A DNA stretch of 64,000 nt, taken from contig NC_090953.1 of NCBI RefSeq assembly GCF_040807025.1, positions 23,792,997 through 23,856,996 on the forward strand. The letters run 5' to 3'. Under the pieces are notes generated by a model. It did no database searches. It was given only the letters and a program-made list of their open reading frames with translations, and was not told where the DNA came from. The first letter of the stretch is position 1; the number at the start of each line of letters is the position of its first letter. Both the position numbers and the translations under genes were made by a program. Positions 49,601 through 63,700 of this stretch are shown one piece after another. Origin of the DNA: Struthio camelus (lineage: Eukaryota; Chordata; Aves; Struthioniformes; Struthionidae).

Positions 49601-52600
49601 GAAATCACTGTTGTGAGCAGCAGCCTCCATATAACTCATTTAAACTTTCCAGTCAGAGCCAGTCAGTGCTTTCGGCAGGGGAATGCATTTTAAACTTCAT
49701 TTGTACACTCGCCTAAATGGAAGGCACTTTATTACTTTTATCTCTGCATCTCAATTGAAATACTCACCAGCTGGGTGTAAACAAGCCCTTAACTTCTTCT
49801 CTGCTAGCTGCCGACAGCCACAAAGGTCATTCGCCGCAATTGATGCCTTCAAAATCTCCTGTTAAACTATCCGCTCCCTGCTTTTAAACGTCAGGTAATT
49901 TCCAAGCCAGGGAAAGGCATATTTGTCACCCTGCTCTCCCACCCCTGCTTCTGCACTATGGCTGGCTCGCGGGCGAGAGCGGTCGCCGCCTCGCTGCGGC
50001 TGTCATTAGAGATGCTCAAGTGTGTGTCTCCGGCAGGTGGGCCACCTCCCATGGTTCAAACAGCAGCTGTCAGAGGGGAGCAGGATGGGGCTTCACCCCT
50101 GCAAGGAGCCCTGAAGGCAGATGCTGGGAACCGGCTGCGGCATCCTTGCAGGACCACAGGGGACAGCATCTCCGAACCCTCGCCTTGAGAGCCTGAGCTC
50201 AGCCTGGAAGCAGGTCAGTACTGGGGTGGGGGGGGAAGTTCTCCAAGGCTGGGTCAGGAAGCACACAGACCTGCCTGTCCCTAGCTGCTGAATCTGCCGG
50301 ACGCCACAGCAGGGAGCCAGTAAAGGTGGTGAATATAGGGGAGCTGAACAGCCAGGGTCTCCCCTCACACCCTGTGCTCACAGTGCGCCAGTGGCCCAGA
50401 GCTGGCACCCAGAAAGGGTATGGGAGCAGGGCAAGCACGAAGCAATGCTTCCCCAAATATTCTCCCAGCCTCCAGTATTTAGTGGCACATAGATGTCTTG
50501 GATCATCTCATCCTTTGGAGACTTCGATGATGCTTTCTTCATGAATTTATCCCACAGCAAGGGGCTCCACAGCCAAACAAGGTGAGCCTAAGGTACCCAA
50601 GGCAAAGCCTTCTCCTTGCTGTTGCACAAAGGCTTTGCCTCACTATCTGAAACAGGGAATTGCGAGCAGGCTGCGGCTCGAGTGGGCACAAGGCGAACGC
50701 AGCAGTGAGCACAAGAGAGGCATCCCAGCTAGCCAGGCCTAGCTGCAGAGGGTGGCAGGCAGGAGCAGCCCTGTGAATTTTGCACTGTGCCTTTGAGGCG
50801 GCAGCTTGACGATGCCTCGTTTCCCCTCCCCATCAGATCAGGAGCGGATGGTGTCTCGCTGGAGAGAGACAGCAAGACCTGGAGTGATGCATCAAGCAGA
50901 TGGGAGCTGCCAGAGACATTCAGAAACACATCAGTTCTCTCCTTGGCCCTTCCCAAATCCACCTGAAGCCCAGGGACTGAGGAGGAGCTCGGCAGCTGAA
51001 CAAGAAAGGGAGAAGATCATACCTGACAAACAGCAGCCGTTGCAGGGGAAAAAGCATATTTGAGCAGAGCCTGCCCAGGGGGCTAGGGCACCAGGATATT
51101 TTGGGGAGCCAGCCTTTCCTTGCTAGAGCTAGTATCAAGGCAGGGTGGCAAGAGAAGAGGAAAACCTCATGATCTGGGAATGAACTAGGAAAGAGCGAGC
51201 TCAGGGTGAGGGCAGCTATCAGTAACTCCAGCACTACAGCCCCGGCCATGTAGCTGGCACAGACATCATTTTTATCTGCATCGTTACTGAGATAGTCTTG
51301 GAGCGTTTGGAGCATGCCAGTAGAGCATTCAGCAGGCAGGGCAGCAAACTGCAACGCGGACGCACATCTACACTGCCTAAGGGCATCCCCTGACCTGGAG
51401 AAACCACAGCATCCCTTCCAGCAGGGATACAGCCACTAACCAACGTGGCACACAAGCTGCAGGTTGCCAAATGCAGACGTACAGGGTTTAAGCCCTGCTC
51501 TGGCTCGCAGCTAGAAGGGAAGCAAGACAAGCCACACGCTGCCTCCTGTTTGTTTCCCCGTTTGCGCAAATGAGAAGTACCACCTGTTTTAAAGCCTTCA
51601 GACTGCGCAACAAGAGGCATAATTTAAATAGCATTGCTCCTGATGCACTAATCCAAGCGTATCAGCAAAGCATGCTTTGGCTGGAGGGGTAATAACCTTT
51701 ACTAGATCATCCAAAAGAGCAGAAAAGCAGCACGACTATCCAGGCCTGCCCACCCCAGTCCTCCCAGTAAGGTGCCTGGAGTTCAGCCCCCAAAGAGAAA
51801 TGCCTCACTCAGCCCTTCACCTCCCACTGACCCCCACACAGCAGCATCTCTCCTTCAGGGCCACACGGTTGCAAGCCCCCAGGAGGTGTCTGCAGGCACC
51901 TTTGTTCCAGAGGAGGAAAACACCTCCTTCACCAGCTGCACCTCCTTTGCACCTGTTCCAAAAAGCTCCTGGGTCCTGGGAAATCTGCTTGGGGTTAAGG
52001 CAGGGGCTGGCCTTTGACCAAGCAGTAGTGCGTGAGCGCTGGATCCATCCCCAGCTGCTGTATCCGGACAAGCAAAGGTGACTGTTTCCAGCTAGCGGCA
52101 GCTGGAATGGGCTGTCCTCACTGGTGCTGGTCACTTTGGTCCTACAGCTAGTAGCATGCCATGGAAAGATTGGAGAATGAGACGCATTTCAGGAAGAAGT
52201 TCTCCCCAAAGGCTTTAGTTACACTAGAGCATTACACACATCAGGAACACGGGCTCTGTCCCTGCCTTGAGGGAATCACCTATGCCTATTTCTCTGACTT
52301 TACCTATTCTACTGTAAAATAAAGATGGGGCACTGGCTAAGATGAGGTCCCAAACTGGGCAACAATGCAAATAATACAAAATTCATGAGCAATTATGCAG
52401 AGAAATCAGAAGCATTCTGGCTACTGAATGAAAGGGAATCTCTATTAGAAAGGGAATCTCTTCTATTAGAATAGGAGTTGTAATTCAGTCCCGGGAGTTT
52501 AACACTCAAAACCTTAACACTGTGTACTGAAAGAGGTCGGGGAATTTGTCAGCAACCAAGGTACTAGCACGAAGCAGCATGTTTCACACACAGAAGTGAT

Positions 52601-54210
52601 TCTTGCAAGGCCTCAGTTAACAAAAACCTCTAAAAATCTGAAGTTGTCCAACTAGTCAGAGAAAAATACCTCCATATGACCAGTATCATGGACTTGTCTT
52701 GAAAGGTCAGCTAGCTGATGTTAATCTGATCAAACACTGCACAATGCTTCTAGCAGTCCTGGAGGCTCAGCTTTTTGTTCTCCATATTGGTAGAGAAAAA
52801 AATCCTAAGTCTCATCTCTCAAGACAATTTTGTCTCCTCCTCTAAATATCCACATTATAAAACAATTATCCAAACTCCCTTCCCTTGGACAGTTTCTGGA
52901 ACTCGCTCACCGATTCAGGACTATCCTTCAGCTCAAAAACATTGCTGTATTATTAAGCAGCAGTTATGAAAAGAGCAGAAAGCAGCTGCAAGAATAACCA
53001 GTTCTTTATTGCTTCCCAACTGATGTGATCTCCAGGGCAGTATTTTTCAGTTTAATGTTTGTCATTAGCACTTCACTTATTCAATATTCACTTCGCTTAG
53101 CATTTCTGCATCGAGTCACAAAGAACACCACGCCAGATTCGCAGCTGGTTCCAAGACAGCCTGGCAGCAGCGTCTCTGCCAGTTTACGCCACTATGGCCA
53201 TGGACTTCCTGCTATACCTCAGAGATGGATTTAAGGGCAGCAAAGTTAGCAAGGCCGCTGAGGACCCAAAGTCCTCAACAGTTAAGCAAGGTCCCTAGGA
53301 AAGGCACAGTGCTTTGGATCCGAGAGGCGACCCAAGAAAACCACCTGACCTCCTGCCTCATCCTGCAGGCAGTTTTGCATCTCCCCAGCCCAGAATTGAT
53401 GTTTTCCCTTCGGCTTAGAGCAGTTGCAGGAGGAAAGAAGGAGGTGGGTATAAGGGCAGAGGACAAGAGCAGCTGGGAAGGATGAAGGGCACTGGGACAA
53501 CCTCGCTTCCATCAGACCCAACATGGAGATGGCCCCGAGGAGCAACCCGGGTGTCTCTGAAGGACTCAGCCCAAATACAGCTGAGACACTGCCTGGCTTT
53601 GAGGAAAAAAAGGCTTTGATTCCACTTGTCACAGATTCTGCTCAAAAGCACATTGGAAAGCTTGGGTCAACATTTTGCTATCTGCCTACTCTTCCCAGCC
53701 CTTCAGTCTCTAGCTGGACTAGTAATTTTTTCTTCTGGCAAGGAACGGATGACCCCCAACACTGTTTATCAGCTTAATTCTACGACTGAAGTTTGCTGGC
53801 AAAGATACATTCTGTTAATCTAATAATTAATCACTTGGAAAGAGCACAGCATACAAAGCCTCCTCTCAGTCTCCAAGCTCACTCTGTGCTGGGGACAATG
53901 ACTCCATCCCTCCATCAGGTGGGGAAGAACATTCCCCTCTTTGGTGCTCAGGCTAGTGGCCCCAGCATGAGCTTGCTGTTCATCAGGCTGACCCCACAGG
54001 AGTCACATCCCTGGTCTGTGCCAGGCTGGTAGGAGCAGAGCTATGGCCCAAGAGGAGGCACTTTTTGGGTCATCTTCTCTCCATTTTGTGTTCAGTTGGT
54101 CGGATGTGCCTACACTTCCCTGGTTTCTTCCTCCTCAGGGGAAGGAAGAACAAAGAGTTTCTCTCCTACCTAGAACCATCCCAGCTAAATACTGAACCAC
54201 CACTACCAAA
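49601..54210. other. Intergenic: no gene recognised
   Basis: Low-CpG, balanced sequence at about 49,620-49,870 has the texture of conserved noncoding DNA (inference). A two-copy duplication of AAAGGGAATCTCT plus TATTAGA is at 52,431-52,470. No coding exons or known repeats are recognised. Confidence 0.4.
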
Positions 54211-54214
54211 AGCA

Positions 54215-54290
54215 GAGAGGTCCCAGCCCTGTGACTGACACCTTGCATAGTCTTGGGCAAGTCACTTCCCTGCCCCACATTTGATCCAAA
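54215..54290 (+). repeat. MIR-like SINE fragment
   Basis: CTTGGGCAAGTCACTT at 54252-54267 is the hallmark core of MIR, preceded by a matching CTGTGACTGACACCTTGCATAG-type stretch. Old and truncated. MIR is shared by amniotes. Confidence 0.65.
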
Positions 54291-54688
54291 ACCTGAACAG
54301 CTTTTTCACAAGCAGACTGGAAACTAGCGAGGGTGTGCAGGAAGCGATCACAGTCCTCTTCTGAGCAGATTCAGCATGCACTCCCATGCTTGCTTTATGG
54401 CTTCCCAATATTTTTGAATTCTTGTAACGTTTCTCTCAGAAGTATCAGCTTTGCTTTCCGTGCCGATTTTCTTCTATCGCATTTAGCAATTAAAGGTGAT
54501 TTTCTTTTCCCCTGTGTTTCTAATGGAGCTTATAATTAACATGCTCCTGATTTACTTCCTTGTTTGCATGCTGGCCTCAGAGATGTCAAAGTCCTCCAAT
54601 GATAACACCATCTCTGCATTTTATTTATAGCGAGTCTCAGCTTTGGATGTAAGACCACAAGGAGGGGAAGAAGCAGGGACAGGAGGGG

Positions 54689-54765
54689 CCCCGGACTGGA
54701 AAGCCAGGTTGAGCTCTGGCCTCTGCAGTAATCGTCTTTGCCCAAGTCCCTTGATCCCTCAGGAT
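54689..54765 (+). repeat. Second MIR-like SINE fragment
   Basis: GGACTGGAAAGCCAGG, GAGCTCTGGCCTCTGCAGT and TTGCCCAAGTCCCTTGATC follow in the order of the MIR consensus (tRNA-related part, middle, core), with many substitutions. Confidence 0.5.
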
Positions 54766-57700
54766 GCTCCATCCTACTCTGTGGAGCAGCTAAGAGGAGG
54801 CAGCTCTGCTTCATCTGCTTCACCCAGCTTATTCCAGCCTCTGCCTGCAGCTACACGTGGGTTTGGGATCTGCCCCACCACGGAGCTGCACGAGGCTGGA
54901 CATGCTGCAGCTCACGCTTGGCAGCCCAGCTGCAGGCCAGGTGGCTGCATCGCTGGCAGCCTGTGTCCTAGGCTTCCCCATCAGCCCTGCCACCCGCCCC
55001 TGAGCCTATGCCCCATCCTCCAGCAAGGTTTTCCCAGCCCAAGTCTTTTAGCCATCCCTTTGGCACTACCTGCCCCTAACCTCCAGAGGGGCTCCATGTC
55101 AAGCCCAGGAGGTTTCCCGAGGCCTGTGTGGCAGAGGACCCCTGGCAGAAGACATTCTCCAGGCCACTGTAACTTCTCACCAGGCCTCAGGCAGCACCAG
55201 TTCCTGTCAGGTGCAGGGGAGGATACAACCTGCTTCCCCCACCTCTGTTACACAAGAGGCCCCGAGAAGCCTGGGGTCAAGTCAACTCTTCTCAGGAACT
55301 CCAGACACGCCAGGATAGATCCAGGATACATCAGGGCAGCAGAACTGTGAGGAATAGGCAGACTGGAGCCCCATCCTCTCACCTCCAGCAGTGGTGCTAG
55401 CAAGATGTCACTGGCCCAGAGCAGAACATTAGGAGACAAGGAGGGGGCACAAGTGCCAGAGCTGAGTTTGCCCACTGGGGAGTTTCTCTGGAGAAAAGAG
55501 CTCTCCCAAGGTACTTCCCTTCAGGAACAAAGGGGAGGGCATAGCCACAATGTAAATCTGGCTGTCAGGAGCACCTTTTCCCAGAGAATTTATTTTCAGG
55601 TGCAAAGGGCATTATCCTTGCATTCGCAGCAAGACTTCGGGCCCAGACAAAAGCAGCAAACTTGCCGGTATTGCTGAGGAGCTTGCTCTGTAAGCAATAA
55701 CAGAACTGTGCAATAAGCAGGGCTGTGGATAGCCCAATCCACCACTGTGCAATCAGAGAGCAGGTCATGCAGGATGGACCTAATTAAAGCTTGTTGGGGA
55801 AAGTCTCTCTGAGCAGCTCCTGGCTTTACCCCTCGAGAATAAACTTTGAGCACAAGGGGGAGGGTTTTAGCAGAAGCCTGCAGAGGCGATATACAGCTAC
55901 TGAGACCAATGGGATTTGACCTGTCCTAATAGCCCAAATTAGCCTTCAGTGTTGGACCAACTACCAGGGAAATTAAAGGTGACTGGAAAAGCTTCCTTTT
56001 AATCTAAGAGGCAGCCAGCTCCCAAGCTCATACCCCAAAGCTAAAGCATGTGGAGTGCGTGCATTTAGCTGGAGGTTTCCCTTAGCTCTTGTAAATTTAA
56101 TAAAGTTGTCACCCTAATCTAAATCGTTCTGCATGAGGAATGTTCCCTCTGTTATCTCTGCAAAACTCCTCCATTTGGTTTCCGGCCCATTCAGATCGCT
56201 TTAATGTTTTGCAACCCAATCCAGCTATTAGCAAGGCCAGGAAAATCCATCACACTCCTTTAGATAAGTTTCTCATCCAAAGGAGGCTTTCCCAAGTGTA
56301 ATCATCTGACCTCCTGAACCTCACTGCCAACCTGGCTTGGCCGGTCTCACACCAGTGGATCAGGTTGGGGCCTCCTGGGAGCCTGGGCTTTACTAGCCCA
56401 CGTGGAGAGCAGTAGTGTCCTTAAATTGCTTGGCTACTCTAGTGTCATGCTGTGGCACTGATTGCCGTGCAACAACCCCAAACCAGGTGCCGGACCTTGC
56501 ATAGGAGGCCACGCTTGCCCCAGACGAGTGGGGAAGGTGAGCTGGAAGTCACTAGGAAGACCGCTACCCTCAGCAGCCCAGCCACACTGTTCTGAATTAC
56601 TTCATTTCCAGCTTTCCCATAGTACATGGTCCTGCGTTACCCAGCAGTCTTTATTCAGGAGAGCGAGGCTCTGACTACAGCAGGCAGTGCTCATGAGCAG
56701 AGCAGCCATCAGCGATTGCAATAGATGGTTAAAGCTTCCTTGGGGTACAGCAGCACCACTGTTCAGCTATATGTTACTGCAGCAGGCAGGCAGTCTGATT
56801 ATCAGACCCCCAGCTCACCAGCACATACAGCTGGGACAAGGCTTATGGGAAGGTGGTGGAAAACCTGGGCAGGTCTCCTCAGCCCCAGAGCCTGCTGGAG
56901 ATGTGCCTCCATAGCAGTGCATGGCTCAGCAGAAAGATCTGTGGGTGCTAGGGCACTATAGAAAAGGCAACGTGTTCCCTTCTCCAGCATCTCCCCACCT
57001 GGAGAAGTGAAAACACCCAGCTTTCAATGACAGACACACTGAAGTAGAGCCAGGTCCTGCTGGGGAACCACCATGAACTCAGAGCAAAGCTAGTGGAGCT
57101 GAGATACCACCCAGCCTGTCCCTACATCCCAAGGGAGAATCACCTCCTGCCCCCAACCCTTTCCAGAGCAGCTCCAAATTTTCAGAGTGCATGACCTGCT
57201 TTTTATCAATCCTAGGGCTTGGCTACCCTGATGCTGGGATTTTTCCCTAGTGTCCAGCTGCAAACTCCTGATGCAGACCTACGCAGGGCTCCTCACTAGC
57301 TCACTACCAGACATCAAGAGAGGTTGAAGACACAAGCCAGGCTTCCCAGACCCCTGGTCCACATATCCCAAGTGTGGCCTGCATCATGCTGCACGCCTTG
57401 TATCCGATGCCCAGCTAGGATGAGAAAAACGTCATGCTCAGAGTTTTACTTCAAAACAGGCAGCTGAGCCACAGGGGAGTTCTTCTACCTTCATGACTTC
57501 TTTGTTGATTGCCGCAAGGCAAAAACAAACATTTTTTTCCTGCAACTCCGTTCCTCTCCACCAACACACAGTATACTTATTAATCACATTCAGCACTGCA
57601 GCACCCAGGGACCAAACAGACAGTTCCCCCCAGGACACTGCCGTGTCACACGTGGTACAAGGGAAGCTTGACCTGCCTGTCCCAGAGGTAACTCCTCTCC

Positions 57701-60700
57701 CTAAGAGCTAGGGGTGTGTTTGCCACCTGCCGCCAGGCTCCCACTTGGGTCCACAGCAAGGGAGAGGCATGGCCAGATGTGGGCCCACCAGGGGCTGAAG
57801 GCCACTTGTCCCCGGTCTTGCTAGGTTTCCACGACAGCCTGCAGCAGCAGGCCCATAGGCCCATAGCTCAGCAGGGCTGACCCCAGGCCAGCAGCACAGG
57901 TTCAGCACAGCTTCCTAGGCATCAGTAGATGGCAGCCTTGATGTGAAGCGAAGCTCTGCAGATGGCTGGAGCAGCTGGGCTCAGCCCTGCCCCAGCAGAC
58001 AGTGGTGGCTGGAAGCAGCTACCCGATTGAAAACAAGCTCCACTGCCTTCTTCCCCATCCTTTTGGGATCTGTGTGCACATCCACCAGCATCTACAGCAA
58101 TCTCTGCGGGAGGTGCAGGCCAAGGGGCTCCCTGGCAGGTGCTCCCACCCCAGCTTCCCTCCCTGTAATATTTGCATGTCAAAGGCACACAGGGGCTCCC
58201 CCGCACCCCCCCTCCCCAACACTCACACTGTGTATCCTGCAGGCTTCACTTACGGATGGGAAGGAGATTGAATTCATTATCAAGTCAGAGTGGATAATGA
58301 TATGTTTTTTAAAGTATGTTGTGTGCAACAGACTTTTCTGGAGTGGCTTATTTTTAGGATGAGTCTATAACCTTCTAAATAAAGCACCCAAACTTCAACG
58401 AGCTATTCTGGGGAGAGTCACCACTGGAAATGCTGGATGACTCCCAGTCTGGACTGCAACAGGGAAGGAGGTAAATCCTCCTCCCAAGAAAGCGGTGCCG
58501 AGCATCTTAACATCAGCTGCACGCCGTAGACTACCTGTAGCCAAGGCTCCCTGGGTGCCAGCACCTCCTTTGCAGGTGTGGCAACACACTTAAAAACAAG
58601 ACATGGACCTGACTACAGAGCCTCTGCTTCTCAGCATCAACTCCACGGCTCTCGCCGGATGAACCAGTTTAACTAGCAGACTTTCATTCAGGCTGTTGCA
58701 GCCTTAGCCCAGTTGCTGTCTAGGCTCTGCTCACACCTCAATGCAGTGCTGCAATCAGCCCCCAGGGGCCCGTGCCCAGGCCTGCTTCCTCCCACAGCCA
58801 CGGGAAGTCATACGAGGAGAGCACAAGGCTTGCTGGGGCACAGAAAGCCAGAGATGCAGCTGGGCCATCTGCTTATTCACAGCTTTGTCCCTGTGGAGGA
58901 AGCTCAGGGGCCAGCCTAGGATGTGTGAAGTTATTCAGGCCATGAGATGCAGCAGATGGGAAGGAGTTTTGTTGGTTCATGAACAGGACAACAAAGCTCA
59001 GGCCCTGCACAGGCTAACTGGTCCCGTTTCTGGAGGGGCCAGCAGCCCGGGAGAGCCAGAGCCTAGAGCAAGGTCTCACGGGCAGAAGCAACGGTAGCAT
59101 GAGGGTCTCAGGGTTGGGCTGATCCCATGAGGGTGGCACAGGCAGCAAGTGCTCACCAGGTGGCCTAGGGCATTGGCTGTACTCTAGGGAGGCTGGACCA
59201 CAATGCCACTCCTCATCCGCTCACGCAGTGCGGGCTGTCTATAAGGCAGGGAACACACCCATCCACCACACACTCTGGCATTGGAGAGGCAGCTCCATGC
59301 CCATGGAGCAGCTCTGGGAAGGGGGCCTTGCCCCAGCACCCAGAGGCAACCATGCACCCACAGGCCCCCTTCACTCCCATCATCCAAGGAGAAGAGCCAT
59401 GCCAGCACGTGGCCCAGCCTCTCTTTGCCATCAGGAGATGGTTCAGCTCCCATCACATCCATATGCACATGCAGGAGCCATCATCTTTCCCAGGCAAGGC
59501 TCAGCCCACAGCCCAGCAGGACAAGCTCCCCTTACTGCTTGGCCTTGCACCATCCCCAGCCCAGCATGAGGCTTAAAGAGGGTGAATGGTTTCTCAAGGC
59601 CAAGCTGAGATAGAAGGATGAAGACCTTCAATGGCACATTTGAATCAGGGGAGACACCAAGAACTTATACAACAGCTAAGCAGTGAGCAAGAGCAGGGCA
59701 TGGGTCCTCCAGGCGCTACAGTGAGGAAGGCCAGCATGCAGGTCCCTGGGGTGGCAGTGGGGACACACCACCTGCTCCATCTGTCACAAGCACACAACTT
59801 GTAATCTCTCCTTGCACCAGAAAATAAGCAAAAAACACCAAAGCATAGATTTAAAGCAATCCAGGAACAATAACAGCACAACAGAGCCAGAGGCGCATAT
59901 AAGATTTATGATATCCCCAGAAACACTGTGTTTGCAGCCCAGGGTAACACAAAAATTAATCAGAGAAGTAGAAGAACCACAGTCACAGCCTCAGGCCAGG
60001 GCTAGCCAGGCAGGGGTGCAGCAAGCAGGAATGCCCAGGCACCAGGAACACATCCTGAGCAGCACACTCTCCAGCAGAGGTGAGGCAAAGCTAACACAGC
60101 AAGCCACAGATGCCTTGGGACACTCAGTGACACCTATAGAGCCCAGGGACAGATTTCCACTTTTCAATTCAAGACCCCTAGAGTAGCAAGCAGCAACATA
60201 GACAGGGAATCAGCTATATATCCACCTCCCAGCTGGGTTCCCAGGGCACCTCAGATGCTTCAGCTCCAGAGCTGAACCAGCCCACCCACAAGCCAAGCTC
60301 CTCCAGTTCAGCCCCCAGTCCTTGCTTACCCTAAGGGAGCTGCCTTCCAGCATAACAAGGGATGCCATAGCTGCTCTCCCACATGCTCACACTTGCAAGA
60401 AGCAAGAAACCTCCCCAAACTACCAAGCTCTGCCACCTCCTCCAGCCTTTATTGCCTCTGGCTGCTTTCAGGTGTTTTGTGTTTGTCCCTCAGGTTTAAC
60501 CCCATCAGTGCCTTTCTGGCTGCAGGTGAGCTCTTGGCTCAGGAGAGATCCTGTGTCAGGCTCTCCCAGATGGTGGCACATGGACCTATGGGGTCCATGA
60601 AGTAGAGGGGTGATAGCCACAGCAGTTGCCACCAGCAGAGGATTGGGCCCTAAACCTGCCAGTGGTGTTCCTGCTGTGATGGGGCATGCTTTGCTTGCTT

Positions 60701-63700
60701 TGTAGGGCACCTGGCACGCAGAGGGGCAGCGTGAGCCCTGCAGAGCCGTGTGGGTGAGGCAGAGCCCCGGCTCCTGCTGCCACTGCTGGAGAGAGGTGCA
60801 GGCTGCATCCAGCCCATCTGCTAACAACAGCTCAGCTGCAGATGTCAGCTGAATTATCTTTTCTGCTGGCTGGCTGAAAGCCAGGGCTGGGCAGAGTTGG
60901 CTAGCAGAAGGGAAAACCCAGGGGAGGTGGCAGCCCAGGGAGGGGAGGTGGCCAGACTCAGCCACGTACCTAGGAAGACCTGGATCACTGGCCACAGTCC
61001 CTGTGCGTGGTCCCTTCCCCTCTGCAGTACAGCTGGCAGCACGGGGTGCTGTCGTACCTGGGTGCAGTGGGTCAGCCAAAGCCATCGAGGGACAGCAGCT
61101 GGAGGGCTGCTAAGGGGATTTAATGGGTTCCCCCCACGTCTTCACTTTATTCACCGTTATGCACATACCCAAAGGTGTGACTCTGGCCCTGCTGCCCACC
61201 CATTGCACTCCTAGAGGTCACTCAGCATCCCCATGCCTTGGTTTCCCCAGCACTCTTTGTGCATCCCACACAGTCAAGCGCATGCTGCCTCCCCTCTTTC
61301 CTATGTCCCCGTGAACCTGGCCCCGCAGGACGCCAGTGCCTGCGCCCTTGAACGCTGCTCTCTTCCATGATCTCTCCCAAAACACTATGCCAGGGGCCAG
61401 AACGGCACTGTAATGGGAATTTCATAGGGGGATGGATGGGACAGCAGGCACATGGCAAGCCTGGGACAGAGCCTGCATAAGAAACCAGCACACGTGCCAC
61501 CACTCCCTTTACAGCTTTTCTCCATCTTTATCGCCAAGTGTTTCGGGTCACCAGCAACTGAAGACAAGCATCTGCCTTCTCCATCCAAGAATACAGCTCC
61601 AAAAACATCAACAAGCATGGCTGGGGCCAAGGCCTGCAGCAGGGAAGATTAATAAACCCCAACACGTCCCATGTCTTTCTTGCAGTTGCTTTAAAAGGAG
61701 AAACAACACCCACAGCCGTGACAAATGTAGTCTTTGTCTCGCTCGCAAGTGGAATATATAAAACCCAGAATGTGGTGGCTGCTTACACTCTGGAGTGGTA
61801 GGTGTATAAATATATAGTGAATAAAATGAATAGTTTTGTTTGTTCTGCTCTTATCTAATTTAATAGCTTCTGGGTGAGCAATTACTCTCTGTAACAAGAG
61901 CAAATAAGCAGCATTAGTGTAATTGGTTGAATATTACTGTACTTTGTGCTACATAATGCAACATTAGGACCTCAGCACTTACTCTTAAAATATATCTTTC
62001 CGCTCTGGTCACACCAAGACTGGAGGGACAGGACCCTCGTTAGCGCATGTTGTGTGTTAGCCTTGGTTTACTGGGTAAGCTATAAAAAGCAGCTCTGTTC
62101 TAGCATTCCTGACTAGGAAGCTCTGGCTTTTAACTTATGCTGCAGAAGATCTGCAGGATCAAATCTTTTCTGGAGGAATGACTGAGATGTCTCACTACAG
62201 ATCCAAATGCATTGACGTTTGATGCTGATCCTCCAGCTAGCCAAAACAAACCAGCTGTACTCAGGGAGCTGGGTACCCAGGCTGGAGATTTGAAGGCCAC
62301 AGGATGGCATGATGAACATATCATCTCCTCATGGGCTTGGAAGTCCTCAAAGACCTTCTGTTTTTTCGTTTCCAGCCACAGAAAAGAGGTCAGCTCTGAA
62401 TTCAGCCTCCCTGCGGTCCCTGCACGTACGTCCAACATAAAAAGTGGCAGCAGGAAACTAAAGCCCTGTACATCCCTGGCGTTTGAAAGGAGAAAGAGAA
62501 AATCACCTGTCAGGCAGGGAGGAGAAATCAGCCTGTGTCATCTTCTGCTGGACCAGCTATGTACACAGGTTTGAATGGTCATTAATGCATTCCTTTCTGC
62601 TTGGAATCATATCTGGGTTAATGTCCTCGCTTGCATACTCTCTGTGATGGACATCTCCATTGGAAGCAATTGAAACTGTGACAAGAACTGTCTGGGAAAA
62701 AAGAGAAATTGGCTTTTGGGTTGGGGAGGGGTGGAAATTTCACATAATTCAGCTTATTTTCTTTGTTACTGTCAATGAAATGCAAGAGACAGCTCTGGAT
62801 TTGTTTTTGTTGAGAAGAAATCGGAAAATGGTACTTAAGAGAACAAAACCATAACTGTTCTGCATTTTTATTGTGGGGGAAAAATTGCCTCCTTTTTCTG
62901 GAAAGTAAAAAGCCCCAAATCCTTCTCCCCACACCCTTTTGGAGCTGCAGCATCTTTGCCCAGGTGACAAAGTGTTTCCCCCAGCCATTTATCAATGGGG
63001 AGCAGAAAATAAAGATCAGATGTAGTGGGCATATAACCGGCATTTTCAAAACTATGGAAGGCAGGACCTGCCTGACCCCATCTCGCTCACAATCCCAATG
63101 CCCACGAGCTCTGCTGTGTCCTGAGCCTCAGCACTGGCTTTGCCGCAAGCCCTTCCCAGGCTTGCAGGGTGCGATGGGAACGTCGGCGCCTGGCCAGCTG
63201 CAGCAGGGAGGTGAGGCTCCTTGCCCGCTGGCAGAAGTCCTGCAGTGACTTTGGGCACCGAAACCCGCCTGCAAGCAGGGCGAGGATAGCCCTTGCTGGG
63301 GAAACTGGGGAAATGCTGCTTTATCCTGTCCTCATCTGCTTCCACCTGTTACTACTGGAGGCATTTGTGTTTGCTTTATCAGTTCTCCCCCTGACAATTC
63401 AGTGGTGACTTCTTAATCCCACCGCAAGCGTGTAATCCCCCCTTTCATGATCCCAGTGTCTCAGGTGCAGATGAAGGGAACGGCACGGCCTCAGCACCTT
63501 TCCTCAGCGATGTCCCCCCTGCCAAGGTGCAGGGATGGGAGACAGAGCTTACATCTGGCGCTTAATCCCTGCGGCTCTGCGCGGCGAGGTTTTGATCTTG
63601 GAAATGCCTGCAGGCTGAGGATGCTCTGCTTCTTACATGGACACAGAGCCCTGAAAGCAGCTGAAATCCCCTTGCCCTGATCCGGTGTTACAGTATCAGC

